Shown here in pieces: positions 23,768-33,571 of a stretch of DNA of 64,000 nucleotides; position 1 is the first letter of the stretch, and each line of letters begins with the position of its first letter. The position numbers were made by a program, and so were the translations under genes. This DNA comes from Alkalihalophilus pseudofirmus OF4 (GTDB lineage: Bacteria; Bacillota; Bacilli; Bacillales; Bacillaceae_D), in contig NC_013791.2 in NCBI RefSeq assembly GCF_000005825.2, forward strand, positions 2,604,001 to 2,668,000, read 5' to 3'. The notes under the pieces are model-generated. The model saw nothing but the letters and a program-made list of their open reading frames with translations. It had not been told where the DNA came from and did no database searches.

Positions 23768-24505
23768 TTGAACATAGATTGTATTGGCGATGTGCACGGG
23801 TGTTATGAAGAATTGGTATTACTGCTTAAAAAATTAGGATATCAAAAATCTAATACAAGCTTTGCCCATCCACACGGACGAAAACTTGCTTTTGTAGGAG
23901 ACCTCACAGACAGGGGTCCTCATTCACTAAAGGTCATAAAATTAGTTTATAGCTTAGTGAAAGATGACCAAGCGTATTATGTACCTGGTAATCACTGTGA
24001 TAAACTGTATAGATTCTTTCTAGGTAGAAATGTCCAGCAAAAACATGGTTTAGAGACAACCGTTGCAGAATTAAATAACGTATCAAAAGAAGAATACAGC
24101 CAAATCCGAAAAATGTTTCTTTTTCTTGTTGAGAAGTCCCCTCTATACCACGTTTTGGATAGCGGAAACCTTGTTATTGCTCATGCCGGGATTCAAGCCA
24201 AGGATATTGGCCAAACAAATAAACGGGTCAAGACATTTGTATTGTATGGTGATATTACAGGTGAAACAAACCCTGATGGCACTCCTGTTAGAAGAGATTG
24301 GTCAAAAAGTTATAATGGACGTGCAGTTGTAGTCTATGGGCATACGCCAGTCAAAGAGCCGCGCTTTTTGAATCACACAGTAAATATTGACACAGGCTGT
24401 GTATTCGGGGGCAAGTTAACCGCTTTAAGGTACCCTGAAATGACGACAGTACAAGTACCTTCTTCTATGCCGTATGTCGAAGAAAAGTTCCGTTCATTTA
24501 CTTAA
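23768..24505 (+). CDS. prpE: Bis(5'-nucleosyl)-tetraphosphatase PrpE
   Basis: This 245-residue calcineurin-like metallophosphatase has CIGDVHGC at the start, [14 protein letters not shown] and later VIAHAGI and VYGHTPV, the full set of metal ligands. The family hydrolyses Ap4A asymmetrically, and B. subtilis PrpE also acts on phosphotyrosine. TTG at 23768 is chosen, with AAGGAG 9 nt upstream; a GTG 9 nt earlier touches that site. It is divergent from yjbQ, as in B. subtilis. Confidence 0.9.
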   Translation: MNIDCIGDVHGCYEELVLLLKKLGYQKSNTSFAHPHGRKLAFVGDLTDRGPHSLKVIKLVYSLVKDDQAYYVPGNHCDKLYRFFLGRNVQQKHGLETTVAELNNVSKEEYSQIRKMFLFLVEKSPLYHVLDSGNLVIAHAGIQAKDIGQTNKRVKTFVLYGDITGETNPDGTPVRRDWSKSYNGRAVVVYGHTPVKEPRFLNHTVNIDTGCVFGGKLTALRYPEMTTVQVPSSMPYVEEKFRSFT

Positions 24506-24552
24506 ACTTATATAGTCATCACTGATTAAATTAGAAAGGAAGTTGGAAAAGA

Positions 24553-25020
24553 TTGAAAGCACAAATGAAAATGAAGCTAGAAATAAAGTCCAAAGTGAAA
24601 TGGTTCTTCCTATTGCTTATCTTCCTATTATCCGGCTGCGGTCCGTCTTTAGAAGTGATAATTGATGAAGAAGCGACTCGTTTAATTGTGGATGAGGAAC
24701 GATCATTGCTCACAATTTATACGCGTTTTGAAAATCCTACTGCTATTCCTTCAGGGCCATTAAGTGTTCAGTTTCATATAAATGATGAAAATCTTTTAGA
24801 CCAACTAGACCAAGAATCTCCTTTCGCATTCATGGACCGTGAAGGAAACCTTGAAACATTCAATATAAAACCGAATGGAAGTTATTTTATTTCTGAATCC
24901 TTCGCTTATCAAGTTGAAGAGCCGATCGATGAATTACAGGGATTGATTGAAGTAGCTGTGTTAGACGAATCTGAAACGGAACTTGCACGAATGACTGTAA
25001 ACCAAGTGACTACAGAATAA
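24553..25020 (+). CDS. Putative lipoprotein of unknown function
   Basis: This 155-residue protein has a basic N-terminus, hydrophobic helix FFLLLIFLLSGC and a lipobox (LSGC), so it is expected on the outer face of the membrane. The mature part is acidic and beta-rich, with an NPTAIPSGPLSVQFHI stretch resembling secreted adhesion-like folds. TTG start behind AAGGAAG; an ATG 12 nt later is possible. Family is not recognised. It follows prpE and is convergent with yjbO. Confidence 0.7.
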   Translation: MKAQMKMKLEIKSKVKWFFLLLIFLLSGCGPSLEVIIDEEATRLIVDEERSLLTIYTRFENPTAIPSGPLSVQFHINDENLLDQLDQESPFAFMDREGNLETFNIKPNGSYFISESFAYQVEEPIDELQGLIEVAVLDESETELARMTVNQVTTE

Positions 25021-25021
25021 A

Positions 25022-25067
25022 AAAAGCATCCTAGGGGTCCTAGCAAAAGGATTCTTAGGATGCTTTT
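25022..25067. terminator. Bidirectional terminator lipoprotein / yjbO
   Basis: AAAAGCATCCTA pairs with TAGGATGCTTTT across a longer loop with extra partial pairing. Confidence 0.8.
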
Positions 25068-25071
25068 CGCT

Positions 25072-26031
25072 TTATTTTATGAGTTTGTCTTTAACTTCAA
25101 TCAAATCTTTAGGGAGTGGAGCAGAAAAATGAAGATGCTTCCCTGTAAACGGATGAATCAATTCAACTCTTTGGCAATGGAGAGCTTGTCTTGCCAACAA
25201 TTCTATACTGCCCCCGTAAAGATCATCCCCAAGTAACGGGTGCCCTAAGTGAGCAAAGTGTACACGAATTTGATGAGTTCGGCCCGTTTCAAGATTAATC
25301 TCTACTTCAGAATAAGCTTGATTATCATTGATTACTTTATAATGAGTAATCGCCTCTTGACCATCAGCTGCAACCATCCGCTCAATAATACTTGAGGGCC
25401 TTCTTTTAATGGGAGCGTGAATCGTTCCTTCTCTCGGTTGAACAAAGCCTTCAGCTAAAGCCAGGTAATATCGTTTCAGCTTACCAGCCCTTTGTCCTTT
25501 AGACAACTGATCATGAGCTAACCCATGTTTAGCTACAACTAAAAGGCCTGAAGTATCACGATCCAGCCGGTTAACAGCATGAAAGGTAAAGGGAATATGA
25601 TGGCTTTCATAGTACCCCATAACGGCATTAGCAAGCGTACGACTTGGATGCTCTCTAGATGGAATGGTAGGCATTCCCTGCGGCTTATTTATCACTAAAA
25701 GGTGGTCATCTTCATAGTGAATATCCAGGGGGATGCATTCAGGCCTCAGTGATTCATTTTTAGGCTCAGGCGGCACATACACTTCCACTCTGTCCCCACT
25801 GAATATTGTTGTTCGAACCGTGACTTCCTTCTGATTAACTAGAATTTTTCCACCCTTAAATTTTATGTCAGCTAGCGATTTCTTAGAAATTCCAATAACG
25901 TCTCTCAAAAACGTTCTAAGGAGGATTCCCTCATTAATTCCCTCATTGATTGAAGAACAAGCGTTTGAAGAAACAACATTCGCTGGTACAACCCACTCTA
26001 TTTTACAAGACATGCTTTCACTTTGAGACAT
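25072..26031 (-). CDS. yjbO: RluA/RluD-family pseudouridine synthase YjbO
   Basis: This ~319-residue rRNA pseudouridine synthase has an N-terminal S4-like RNA-binding region (about 40-95, SLADIKFKGGKILVNQKEV). The catalytic domain has AVNRLDRDTSGLLVVAK and the later ETGRTHQIRVHFAHLGHPLLGD. The Asp of LDRD is the nucleophile. ATG is 1 nt after the ppnK stop, with GGTGAG as ribosome-binding site. It is the last gene of the yjbL-yjbM-ppnK-yjbO run and is syntenic with B. subtilis. The target uridine cannot be told from sequence. Confidence 0.92.
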   Translation of the reverse strand: MSQSESMSCKIEWVVPANVVSSNACSSINEGINEGILLRTFLRDVIGISKKSLADIKFKGGKILVNQKEVTVRTTIFSGDRVEVYVPPEPKNESLRPECIPLDIHYEDDHLLVINKPQGMPTIPSREHPSRTLANAVMGYYESHHIPFTFHAVNRLDRDTSGLLVVAKHGLAHDQLSKGQRAGKLKRYYLALAEGFVQPREGTIHAPIKRRPSSIIERMVAADGQEAITHYKVINDNQAYSEVEINLETGRTHQIRVHFAHLGHPLLGDDLYGGSIELLARQALHCQRVELIHPFTGKHLHFSAPLPKDLIEVKDKLIK

Positions 26032-26032
26032 G

Positions 26033-26827
26033 TTACTCACCGATAAATGAATCCTTTACCCGTTTCCAAAATGGGAACGGTCTAAATCTAGCGAACCTGA
26101 TCTTCTCTTCGGCAACCCGGCATTGAATCGACTTCACTCTTTTGTGATCAAGTGTATAGTGATCAATCGTTACTTGAACATCAACATTATTTAATGGCTT
26201 TAACAAACAGGTATGATGCTGCGGCAAGACAAGCGGTGAGCCTACTGTCCGGTATACCCTGTTGTTAATCGAAGCCATTTCAGCTATTTGAATGGAAGCA
26301 AGAGAAGGGTGCAAAATAGCACCGCCAAGAGCTTTATTGTAAGCTGTACTTCCAGATGGGGTTGAAATACATAACCCATCACCGCGGAAGACCTCAAATG
26401 TATCTCCTTTAATTTGTACATTACTTACAAGAGAACCTTCTAAGCTTTTAACCGTACATTCATTTAATGCAAGATGGCGCTCAGACTTCCCTTCGCCCTC
26501 ATGCCTAATGACGACTTCAAGCAGCGGGTATTCAACAATTTGATAAGGAGTCTTAGCGATGTGAATCACAAGCTTTTCCACCTCATCTGGCACCCAGTCT
26601 GCATAAAATCCTAAATGGCCTGTATGGATTCCTACAAAAGCAGTATCTTCAAGACGTTCACTGTAGTCGTGAAAAGCTTGAAGCAAGGTACCATCTCCGC
26701 CCACTGTTACAACCATCTCAGGAGTTTCTTCATCATATACTAATCCAAAATCTAACAAATATCGTTTGATTCGCTGTTGTAATGTGTTAGATAGATCATC
26801 ACCACGTGAAGTGACAGTAAATTTCAT
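26033..26827 (-). CDS. ppnK: NAD kinase PpnK
   Basis: This 264-residue enzyme makes NADP from NAD with ATP or polyphosphate. The [11 protein letters not shown] motif is at residues 43-53. The NE/D-type motif is LALNECTVK and the substrate loop is [21 protein letters not shown]. It is the ppnKA-type gene next to yjbM in Bacillus. ATG follows GATGAGGACC. The stop is 1 nt before the yjbO ATG. Confidence 0.95.
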   Translation of the reverse strand: MKFTVTSRGDDLSNTLQQRIKRYLLDFGLVYDEETPEMVVTVGGDGTLLQAFHDYSERLEDTAFVGIHTGHLGFYADWVPDEVEKLVIHIAKTPYQIVEYPLLEVVIRHEGEGKSERHLALNECTVKSLEGSLVSNVQIKGDTFEVFRGDGLCISTPSGSTAYNKALGGAILHPSLASIQIAEMASINNRVYRTVGSPLVLPQHHTCLLKPLNNVDVQVTIDHYTLDHKRVKSIQCRVAEEKIRFARFRPFPFWKRVKDSFIGE

Positions 26828-26850
26828 ATGGTCCTCATCCCTTCCTGCTC

Positions 26851-27483
26851 CTATAGCTTTCTGCCTTGCTCTTGTTTTTGAATAAATATTTCCTGAGCAT
26901 CTCTTACCTCATCACGTATAATCGACATTTCCTCATCGAGCTTAAAGGCAGCTTCGGCCGCACGCATTAACCTCATCTTTATATCTTCTGGAATTTCTCC
27001 GCTGTACTTATAATTAAGAGAATGTTCAATCGTTGCCCAAAAGTTCATTGCAAGCGTGCGGACTTGAAGCTCTACTAATACTTTCTTCTCGCCTTCAATT
27101 GTCTGGACAGGATAACGGAGCACTAAATGATACGAACGATATCCGCTTGGTTTCTTTTCCACCACATAATCCCGTTCTTCTATGATGTCAAAGTCTGTGC
27201 GTGTGCGGATTAACTTTATAACTGTTTCAATATCTTCCACAAATTGTGTAACAATACGAACTCCCGCAAGATCCTGCATTTTATCCTCAAGTTCATTTAA
27301 AGGAATATTTTTTCGTTTTGCCTTATCTACAATGCTAGAGATAGGCTTGACTCGCCCAGTAACAAATTCAATCGGTGTATGATTAGAAGATCGCTGATAT
27401 TGTTCGCGCAACCCTTTTAATTTCACTTTCAACTCTTCAACCGCTTGCTTATAAGGCATTAAAAAAGTTCCCCAGTCACTCAT
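26851..27483 (-). CDS. yjbM: Small alarmone synthetase RelQ (YjbM/SasB)
   Basis: This 210-residue protein is a single RelA/SpoT nucleotidyltransferase domain without hydrolase or regulatory domains. It makes (p)ppGpp from ATP and GDP/GTP. Key stretches are [49 protein letters not shown] and [24 protein letters not shown]. The charged helix at the C-terminus matches RelQ tetramers. It is the first of the ppnK-yjbO cotranscription unit and follows yjbL by 21 nt. Confidence 0.95.
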   Translation of the reverse strand: MSDWGTFLMPYKQAVEELKVKLKGLREQYQRSSNHTPIEFVTGRVKPISSIVDKAKRKNIPLNELEDKMQDLAGVRIVTQFVEDIETVIKLIRTRTDFDIIEERDYVVEKKPSGYRSYHLVLRYPVQTIEGEKKVLVELQVRTLAMNFWATIEHSLNYKYSGEIPEDIKMRLMRAAEAAFKLDEEMSIIRDEVRDAQEIFIQKQEQGRKL

Positions 27484-27504
27484 TCAATCACCATCCGTCC
27501 AATA

Positions 27505-27891
27505 CTAAACAGTCTTTTTAAACACTTCACAAACAGCGGTCTCTAATTCTTCACCATAATTGCTGTTTCCTTCAATATTCTCCAAAAGAAAATCTAGTTC
27601 TGCATGCAGCTGCACTAATTCAAGTGTATGATTAGAATCAAATTCTAAAATAAGCGGGGTCTCTGTCTTATACGCTTCATCGAGCATAGGCCATGTATTT
27701 TGACCAAAAGATACATAGTAAAACTGCTCATCGTCTTCTATTATGTATATAAGTGCTAACCCATCAGAATCAACCAGCATTCTCTCTCCGGCTTTGATTC
27801 CCTTGATTTCATCCTGAGTAAATGTATGCTCACACGCTGCAGCATACCCCTCACTATTTTTTGTAATTTCTAATACGTTCAACTTCTTCAT
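27505..27891 (-). CDS. yjbL: UPF0738 protein YjbL
   Basis: This 128-residue acidic soluble protein is recognised by resemblance to UPF0738/YjbL and by its place before yjbM. It has no catalytic motif and no membrane segment. The ATG is 15 nt inside a longer frame and is preferred because TTGGAGGG lies at the right distance. It faces yjbK divergently, as in B. subtilis. Function is unknown. Confidence 0.82.
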   Translation of the reverse strand: MKKLNVLEITKNSEGYAAACEHTFTQDEIKGIKAGERMLVDSDGLALIYIIEDDEQFYYVSFGQNTWPMLDEAYKTETPLILEFDSNHTLELVQLHAELDFLLENIEGNSNYGEELETAVCEVFKKTV

Positions 27892-28068
27892 AGTACCCTC
27901 CAACATTCACATTCATAGAGTATTTATCTTCAATAGTTTACCACACAAGTTTACCACACACTTATGTTCATTCCTATTAGAAGCACAAGGGAATTAAGAT
28001 CTGTATTGAGTGGACAACAGAGCTGTGAGATAATGAGAAAATCTCAAAATATAAGGACGTGAGCCGAT

Positions 28069-28665
28069 ATGTCGCAAGAAATTGAAATTGAAGTAAAATC
28101 ATTAGTTACAGAACAGGCTTTCCACCATTTAATCCAAAAAGTAAACTACTCTGTTGAACATGCTGTTACTCAAAAAAATCATTACTTTGAAACAGCTGAC
28201 TTTATTCTTAAAAGTAAAAGATCTGCCCTTCGAATTCGAGAGAAAGAAGGGAACTATACGCTGACTTTAAAAGAACCGAACAATAAACCCGAACAAGAAG
28301 GCTTACTTGAAACCCATCAGATGCTCTCTTTAAATGAAGCAGAGCATGCTATTAATACAGGAGAACTTCCTTCAGGTGAGGTGTGTGAGCAACTCATGCA
28401 GCTGGGTGTTAACGTAGATTCATTAACCTACTTAGGTACATTGACAACAAGCCGGATCGAAGGAGAATATGAGAACGGCATTTTGTGCTTTGATAAAAGT
28501 ACCTACTTAGATCAAGTAGATTATGAAGTTGAATTTGAAGGCAGTACTTTATCGCATGCACAAAGCGTAATAGAAAACCTATTAACGAGCGCCAACCTCT
28601 CCCAAGCCCCTACACCGAATAAAGTTGAGCGTTTCTTTGACAGAAAACAACAATTATCATCATAA
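28069..28665 (+). CDS. yjbK: CYTH-domain phosphohydrolase YjbK
   Basis: This 198-residue protein begins with EIEIEVKSLV, the ExExK signature of CYTH triphosphate-tunnel enzymes. Later RSALRIREKEGNYTLTLKEP and DYEVEFEG supply the tunnel Arg, Lys and Glu residues. Members cleave triphosphate or nucleoside triphosphates; the substrate here is unknown. ATG follows ACGTGAG. Divergent from yjbL, next to the alarmone gene yjbM. Confidence 0.88.
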   Translation: MSQEIEIEVKSLVTEQAFHHLIQKVNYSVEHAVTQKNHYFETADFILKSKRSALRIREKEGNYTLTLKEPNNKPEQEGLLETHQMLSLNEAEHAINTGELPSGEVCEQLMQLGVNVDSLTYLGTLTTSRIEGEYENGILCFDKSTYLDQVDYEVEFEGSTLSHAQSVIENLLTSANLSQAPTPNKVERFFDRKQQLSS

Positions 28666-28728
28666 ACTAATTGTTGCCTAGTGAAATATTTGGTAAAGTT
28701 AGGTTAAATCTGTTACGGAGGTAACCTT

Positions 28729-29439
28729 ATGGATTTCTCATTTTTAAACTCTGTCAACACGCAGCCTTTTATAAGAAATGTGACTCAGGACACGACGACT
28801 CAAGCCGCTTCTTTACGCCCTCTCTTTGCTGCCTTCTTACAGCAAGAGAATACAAATGAAATAAGCAATTCGATGGTGGGTACTTCGATAGGTAGAAACC
28901 AAGACTTATTTATGAACCCCTCATTAAGAGACCGTTATTTATTTTTGCAGATGCAACAATCAAGTGTATCTGATCAAGCTAGTCAGGTTCAAAGCCGAAC
29001 GAGCAAAGGGGATAAGGTTCATTCACAAGAGCATCAATATTCAAAGCCATTAAACAACAGCGCCCCATTTGCCTCCTTTATTGAAGCTGCAGCAAAAAAA
29101 TACAATGTAGACTCAAAGTTAATTTATGCTGTGATTAAACACGAGTCTAACTTTAACCCATCTGCTAGAAGTCATGTAGGAGCGACTGGTTTAATGCAGC
29201 TGATGCCAGCTACTGCCCGTATGCTTAAGGTAGATAATATGTTAGATCCTAAACAAAATATTGAGGGCGGAACTAAATACTTACGTCAAATGCTTGATAA
29301 ATATAAAGGAGACGTGAAACTTGCTCTTGCGGCATACAACGCAGGACCAGGAAATGTTGACCGTTATAATGGCATCCCGCCATTCAAAGAAACCCAAAAT
29401 TACGTCCCAAAAGTGTATAATACGTATCTAAATGCATGA
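28729..29439 (+). CDS. cwlQ: Lytic transglycosylase/muramidase CwlQ (YjbJ)
   Basis: This 236-residue protein has a low-complexity N-terminal half and a C-terminal SLT (lysozyme-like) domain from about 105. It includes [16 protein letters not shown] with the catalytic Glu, [13 protein letters not shown], and [14 protein letters not shown]. subtilis CwlQ cleaves peptidoglycan by both muramidase and transglycosylase action. No classic signal peptide is visible, as for YjbJ. ATG follows CGGAGGT. A long GC-rich terminator separates it from the convergent oxidoreductase. Confidence 0.88.
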   Translation: MDFSFLNSVNTQPFIRNVTQDTTTQAASLRPLFAAFLQQENTNEISNSMVGTSIGRNQDLFMNPSLRDRYLFLQMQQSSVSDQASQVQSRTSKGDKVHSQEHQYSKPLNNSAPFASFIEAAAKKYNVDSKLIYAVIKHESNFNPSARSHVGATGLMQLMPATARMLKVDNMLDPKQNIEGGTKYLRQMLDKYKGDVKLALAAYNAGPGNVDRYNGIPPFKETQNYVPKVYNTYLNA

Positions 29440-29441
29440 GT

Positions 29442-29479
29442 ACACCCCCCTTTCATCCTTATAAGGGGGGTGTTTTTTT
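29442..29479. terminator. Terminator cwlQ / oxidoreductase
   Basis: ACACCCCCCTT pairs with AAGGGGGGTGT and is followed by TTTTTTT. Confidence 0.92.
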
Positions 29480-31517
29480 ACTGTTTCTTCTTTATTTTTA
29501 CCAATGTAGTGAAATAGGTCGCTCCGCCGCCAAAATCGGAAAGTTTATTCGTAGTTAAAGCATTTGTATTCTTCCCGCCAAATGCTTTATGCGGCCATAC
29601 CCCTCTAATCATGATGACCGATTCAGCTACACGATCGTCAACTTTCACCTTCACCTCAATGGACCCATTTCGATTAAACAGCGAAACCGTGTCGTGCTCA
29701 ACAATTTTACATTTCCCTGCTGTTTTCGGGTGAATAACGGCAAGAGGCTCTTCTTCCCCCTCGTCATAAAAACTTGATAGAAATTGACTATTTAAACCCC
29801 TTCGATGCGGTGAGGATAAAAGCCACCATTCATCCTCCCCCCTTTTCATCAATTTATTGATGGAAGGGACAGGTGGTAAGCCGTGTTGTTTCATTTGTTC
29901 TGAATAAAATTCAATTTTACCAGATGGAGTAAGGTAATCTCCCGCCGTCCAAGGTTCCACATCATCTACATCTTCTAAAGGCCATTTCACAGTCTTCCCT
30001 GCTAACAGATCTTCTTGCCAGTGTTTGGGCTTGTCTATTATGGCCTGTCGGATAAGGGAATCATCGTCTTCTAAAAAACACTCTTCTTTAAAACCACATG
30101 CATCCGCCAGTCTTCTAAATAATTCCGTATTACAAACCGCTTCTCCTAGAGGCTTAATGACCGGTTTCCCTATTTGCCAGTAGCGATGCCAGTAGGATTT
30201 ATATAAGTCTAGATGCTCCATCGCTGTTGTTGCAGGTAGTACATAATCTGCATACATGGCCGTTTCAGTCATCGTTTGCTCATGCACAACTGTAAATAAA
30301 TCTTTTCTTTTTAACCCTTTTAAAACAGTCATCTGATCTTGATTCACTGAAGCTGGATTACTATTATAGACAAACAATGCTTTAACAGGGTCCTTTCGTG
30401 CCGCCAATGCCTCACCAAGACTATTCATATTAATAAGCTTTGCTTTTTCTGTCCGAAGATCGGGCCGCTCAAGTGCTTTTGAATTCACCCTGCCTTGACT
30501 TAAATTAAAAAAGATCGCTCCCCCGCCCCGATGCTGCCATGCACCGGTCAACGCTGGCAAACATAAAATCGCCCGTGTATTCATTCCTCCGTTTGTATGG
30601 TGCTGCTGCCCATTGCCAATACGGATGAAGGAAGCTTTATGTGCAGCATACTTAATAGCTAATTGCTTAAGCACTTCTGCTTTAACACCAGTCATTTCTT
30701 CTACATATTCAGGGGTGTATGCCAAAGCTTCTTCTTTCAAATGATCTACACCTATTGTATGACGGCGGATAAATGTCTGATTAACCAGCTCCTGTTCAAA
30801 TAAAACATGAATCAAACCTAAAGCAAGCACACCGTCAGTTCCAGGAGCCACTTCAATATATTGATCTGCTTTTTTAGCAGTTTCTGTCCGCTCTACATCA
30901 ATTACAATAACTTTCGCTCCCTTTTTTCTCGCTTCTTCTATTAGCAGCCATTGATGGATATTTGTTAGCAGTGTATTCGCTCCCCAAATAATGATGAGAG
31001 ATGAATGGACAGTATCTTCAGGATCTAAACCGACTTGTGCACCCATCGTATACAAAAAAGCAGCATTACCTGCAGCTGAACATATCGTACGATCAATCAT
31101 TGCCGAATTAAGACGATTAAAGAAGCGCCGGTCCATGCTGGCATTTTGAATGACTCCAATCGTACCGCTGTAACTATACGGCAGGATGCTCCTCCCTCCG
31201 TATCTCTTTTTCACGTTTAAAAGCTCTGTTGAGATCTCTGCTATTGCTTGACTCCAACTTATCTCTGCAAACTTTCCTTCCCCTTTTTCCCCTATTCTTT
31301 TGAGCGGTTTTTTCAGCCTTTTTTCTGAATAGATCTTTTTAGGATAATGTCTTACCTTTTCACAAATGACTCCTTTTGTAACAGGGCGGCTCGCTTGTCC
31401 GGTGACATGTTGCACAACACCTTGTCGAACACCTACGGTCAGACCGCAAGTATCAGGACAATTATGAGGACATACTGTATGTAACTTGGTCATGTTCATA
31501 ACTTTCGGATGATTCAA
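29478..31517 (-). CDS. Molybdopterin oxidoreductase with N-terminal 4Fe-4S site
   Basis: This 679-residue DMSO-reductase-superfamily protein starts with C16-x3-C20-x3-C24 (CPHNCPDTC) and a later Cys in GVICEK, the 4Fe-4S site. Central stretches RIGNGQQHHTNGG and LFVYNSNPASVNQD bind the bis-MGD cofactor. The C-terminal molybdopterin dinucleotide-binding domain has LLSSPHRRGLNSQF and ARSVIM-like beta strands. No Tat signal is seen, so it is cytoplasmic. It resembles B. subtilis YoaE-like enzymes; substrate unknown. It sits as an insertion between yjbJ and yjbI and has no electron-transfer partner next to it. Confidence 0.88.
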   Translation of the reverse strand: MNHPKVMNMTKLHTVCPHNCPDTCGLTVGVRQGVVQHVTGQASRPVTKGVICEKVRHYPKKIYSEKRLKKPLKRIGEKGEGKFAEISWSQAIAEISTELLNVKKRYGGRSILPYSYSGTIGVIQNASMDRRFFNRLNSAMIDRTICSAAGNAAFLYTMGAQVGLDPEDTVHSSLIIIWGANTLLTNIHQWLLIEEARKKGAKVIVIDVERTETAKKADQYIEVAPGTDGVLALGLIHVLFEQELVNQTFIRRHTIGVDHLKEEALAYTPEYVEEMTGVKAEVLKQLAIKYAAHKASFIRIGNGQQHHTNGGMNTRAILCLPALTGAWQHRGGGAIFFNLSQGRVNSKALERPDLRTEKAKLINMNSLGEALAARKDPVKALFVYNSNPASVNQDQMTVLKGLKRKDLFTVVHEQTMTETAMYADYVLPATTAMEHLDLYKSYWHRYWQIGKPVIKPLGEAVCNTELFRRLADACGFKEECFLEDDDSLIRQAIIDKPKHWQEDLLAGKTVKWPLEDVDDVEPWTAGDYLTPSGKIEFYSEQMKQHGLPPVPSINKLMKRGEDEWWLLSSPHRRGLNSQFLSSFYDEGEEEPLAVIHPKTAGKCKIVEHDTVSLFNRNGSIEVKVKVDDRVAESVIMIRGVWPHKAFGGKNTNALTTNKLSDFGGGATYFTTLVKIKKKQ

Positions 31518-31752
31518 AAGAACCGCTCCCCTTCTTTTTAAAAAGCTAAAGGCTATTCTATACTGTTAATAGCAAACAGATTATTTGCCGAAGTTGTTTG
31601 AGGTTGCTACAATATGAAACAGTAATGATTGAGCAATTATAATCACAAACAGTAAGGTAAAGATAGGTCAAATTATACAGCTACTCTTTTATATTAATTA
31701 TACTAGCTCTCACCTTAAGAGTGTACTGGCTGTGTGTTAAGGAGCGAGATAC

Positions 31753-32127
31753 ATGTCAAACCAAATGACACCCTATGAAGCCCTCGGCGGAGAAGCCGTT
31801 CTTTCAGAGTTGGTCGATACGTTTTATTCATACGTAGCTAATCATCCGGACCTAGCCCCCTTATTTCCAAAGGATTTAACGGAAACGGCCCGTAAACAAA
31901 AACAATTTCTGACTCAATTTTTAGGAGGTCCTTCCCTTTATACAGAAGAGCATGGACATCCTATGTTACGAGCAAGACATATGCCATTTCCTATATCTAA
32001 AAACGAAGCAGAAGCATGGTTGTCTTGTATGAATAAAGCAATGGACACTGTGAATGTAGAAGGTCTTATACGTGAATACATGATGGAAAGACTGACGATG
32101 ACTGCTCATCATATGGTTAATAAATAG
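31753..32127 (+). CDS. yjbI: Truncated hemoglobin YjbI
   Basis: This 124-residue group II truncated globin binds heme and probably reacts with oxygen or NO. PYEALGGEAVLSELVDTFYSYV leads, then LFPKDL, TQFLGGPSLYTEEHGHPMLRARHMPF with the proximal His, and a C-terminal W-x3-M helix. ATG follows AAGGAGCGAG. It is followed at 43 nt by yjbH on the same strand, as in B. subtilis. Confidence 0.93.
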   Translation: MSNQMTPYEALGGEAVLSELVDTFYSYVANHPDLAPLFPKDLTETARKQKQFLTQFLGGPSLYTEEHGHPMLRARHMPFPISKNEAEAWLSCMNKAMDTVNVEGLIREYMMERLTMTAHHMVNK

Positions 32128-32170
32128 AGCTTCCTACAATGATAAAGCTTTTAAGAAAGGAGAATGACCA

Positions 32171-33088
32171 TTGAAACCAAAAGAGCTCCATTCATCTTGT
32201 GATAACGAACACGGCATATGTGGTCTGGATCCTGAACACCCCTTGCAAACAAAACGTAAGCCGCTGGAAATATATACTTTTATTGATCCGCTATGCGCAG
32301 AATGCTGGGCGTTTGAACCGATATTAAAAAAGCTCCAAGTTGAGTACGGGGCTTATTTCAAAATTCGATTTCTAGTCGCTGGTCGATTACAAGCATGGAA
32401 TTTCTGCCAAGAAACAAAAAAAGGCTTAGCCAAAAAGAGTGAAATAGCTAAGGTTTGGGAAAAAATTGCTCATGAAACCGGGATGTCATGTGATGGGGAT
32501 GTATGGTTAGAACATGAATGGTCTTCTCCATATAAAGCATCCATTGCCATTAAAGCTGCGGAACTACAAGGGCCGCACGCAGGTTCACGCTTTTTGCGTA
32601 AATTAAGAGAGTATTTGTTTTTGGAGAAAAAAAACATTACCGAAGATGAGATCATTATGAATTGTGCCGAATCTGCTCATTTAGATTTAGAAGAATTTAA
32701 GAAAGACCTTGAGTCACCACTTGCAAAGAAGGCTCTTCAATGTGATATAAAAACAACAAATGAGATGGGCGTTGAAGTGGTTCCGACCTTTGTTTTCTTC
32801 AATAATAATGTAGACGAAGAAGGTTTAAGTATTACAGGCTTGTATCCTTATCACATCTACGTTCAAATGATTGAAGAACTCCTAGGCTATACACCGGAAA
32901 AAGCCGAGCCTATTTCGATCGAAGAGTTCCTTAAGAGATATAATTTCGTGGCGACAATTGAAGTAGCGGTGGTGTTTGATTTAGCTCCTGAAGAAGCTGA
33001 AAAGCAATTAAAATTGTTAAAACTTCAGCAAAAAGTAGAAGCCGTGCCGGTGAAATACGGAACCTTTTGGAGGTATATCGGCAGCTAA
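32171..33088 (+). CDS. spxH: Spx proteolysis adaptor YjbH (SpxH)
   Basis: This 305-residue DsbA-like protein guides Spx to ClpXP. The N-terminal segment is His/Cys-rich (SSCDNEHGICG), and a CxxC lies in the thioredoxin-like part (DPLCAECWAFEP). SCDGDVWLE and ELQGPHAGSRFLRKL match the family helical domain. A TTG start is used with AAGGAG upstream. Its client Spx and the competing adaptor MecA are also encoded in this window. Terminator follows. Confidence 0.92.
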   Translation: MKPKELHSSCDNEHGICGLDPEHPLQTKRKPLEIYTFIDPLCAECWAFEPILKKLQVEYGAYFKIRFLVAGRLQAWNFCQETKKGLAKKSEIAKVWEKIAHETGMSCDGDVWLEHEWSSPYKASIAIKAAELQGPHAGSRFLRKLREYLFLEKKNITEDEIIMNCAESAHLDLEEFKKDLESPLAKKALQCDIKTTNEMGVEVVPTFVFFNNNVDEEGLSITGLYPYHIYVQMIEELLGYTPEKAEPISIEEFLKRYNFVATIEVAVVFDLAPEEAEKQLKLLKLQQKVEAVPVKYGTFWRYIGS

Positions 33089-33098
33089 AAGAGTTGAT

Positions 33099-33129
33099 AA
33101 AAGAGCGTCTCAATATGAGGCGCTCTTTT
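33099..33129 (+). terminator. Terminator after spxH
   Basis: AAAAGAGCG pairs with CGCTCTTTT, with further CTCA/TGAG pairing, then a T-run. Confidence 0.85.
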
Positions 33130-33150
33130 CATCCTCTATGGGGGAGAGAA

Positions 33151-33166
33151 TGTGATGTGTTTCACA
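33151..33166 (+). promoter_or_regulatory. FNR/CRP-type operator ahead of a small membrane gene
   Basis: TGTGATGTGTTTCACA has perfect TGTGA and TCACA arms with a 6-nt spacer, matching the Bacillus Fnr box. It lies 165 nt upstream of the gene at 33331. Confidence 0.6.
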
Positions 33167-33330
33167 TGTATAGAATATCAAATGAATCAAGGTAAGACAA
33201 TATTGATTCTGCATCGTTCATCATATCGTCATATGTGTAAAAACTTGTCTTAAACAGACCTTACCCTCATATATATATTACATACCTACTGACTTAAGAT
33301 GACTATTTCCTAATGAAAGGAAGATTGACA

Positions 33331-33507
33331 TTGACCAAGGCAAAGCGCTTTATCGGGCTCATTTTAATCATCATTGCCTTTTATTTTTACATCTTATCCC
33401 TAATGAGTATGTTCCCACTGTTTGTTGCAGCTCCACTATTGTTTCTTTCTATTATATTTACCATTAGTCCTCCATTGAAACAAAACCGATTTAAGGGGTA
33501 CAGATAG
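33331..33507 (+). CDS. Small membrane protein of unknown function
   Basis: This 58-residue protein has two hydrophobic segments (about 6-24 and 26-45) and a basic C-terminus PPLKQNRFKGYR. The TTG at 33331 is preferred because AAAGGAAG lies 7 nt upstream; an ATG at 33313 lacks a ribosome-binding site. No family is recognised. A perfect FNR-type site upstream suggests oxygen-linked control. Confidence 0.6.
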   Translation: MTKAKRFIGLILIIIAFYFYILSLMSMFPLFVAAPLLFLSIIFTISPPLKQNRFKGYR

Positions 33508-33519
33508 CTTATATCAAAA

Positions 33520-33550
33520 AGGCCTCGCGTTTATAGTCAACGCGGGGCCT
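33520..33550. terminator. Bidirectional terminator
   Basis: AGGCCTCGCGTT pairs with AACGCGGGGCCT (one wobble) between convergent stops of the small gene and pepF. Confidence 0.8.
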
Positions 33551-33571
33551 CCTTACAATGTATACATTTAC

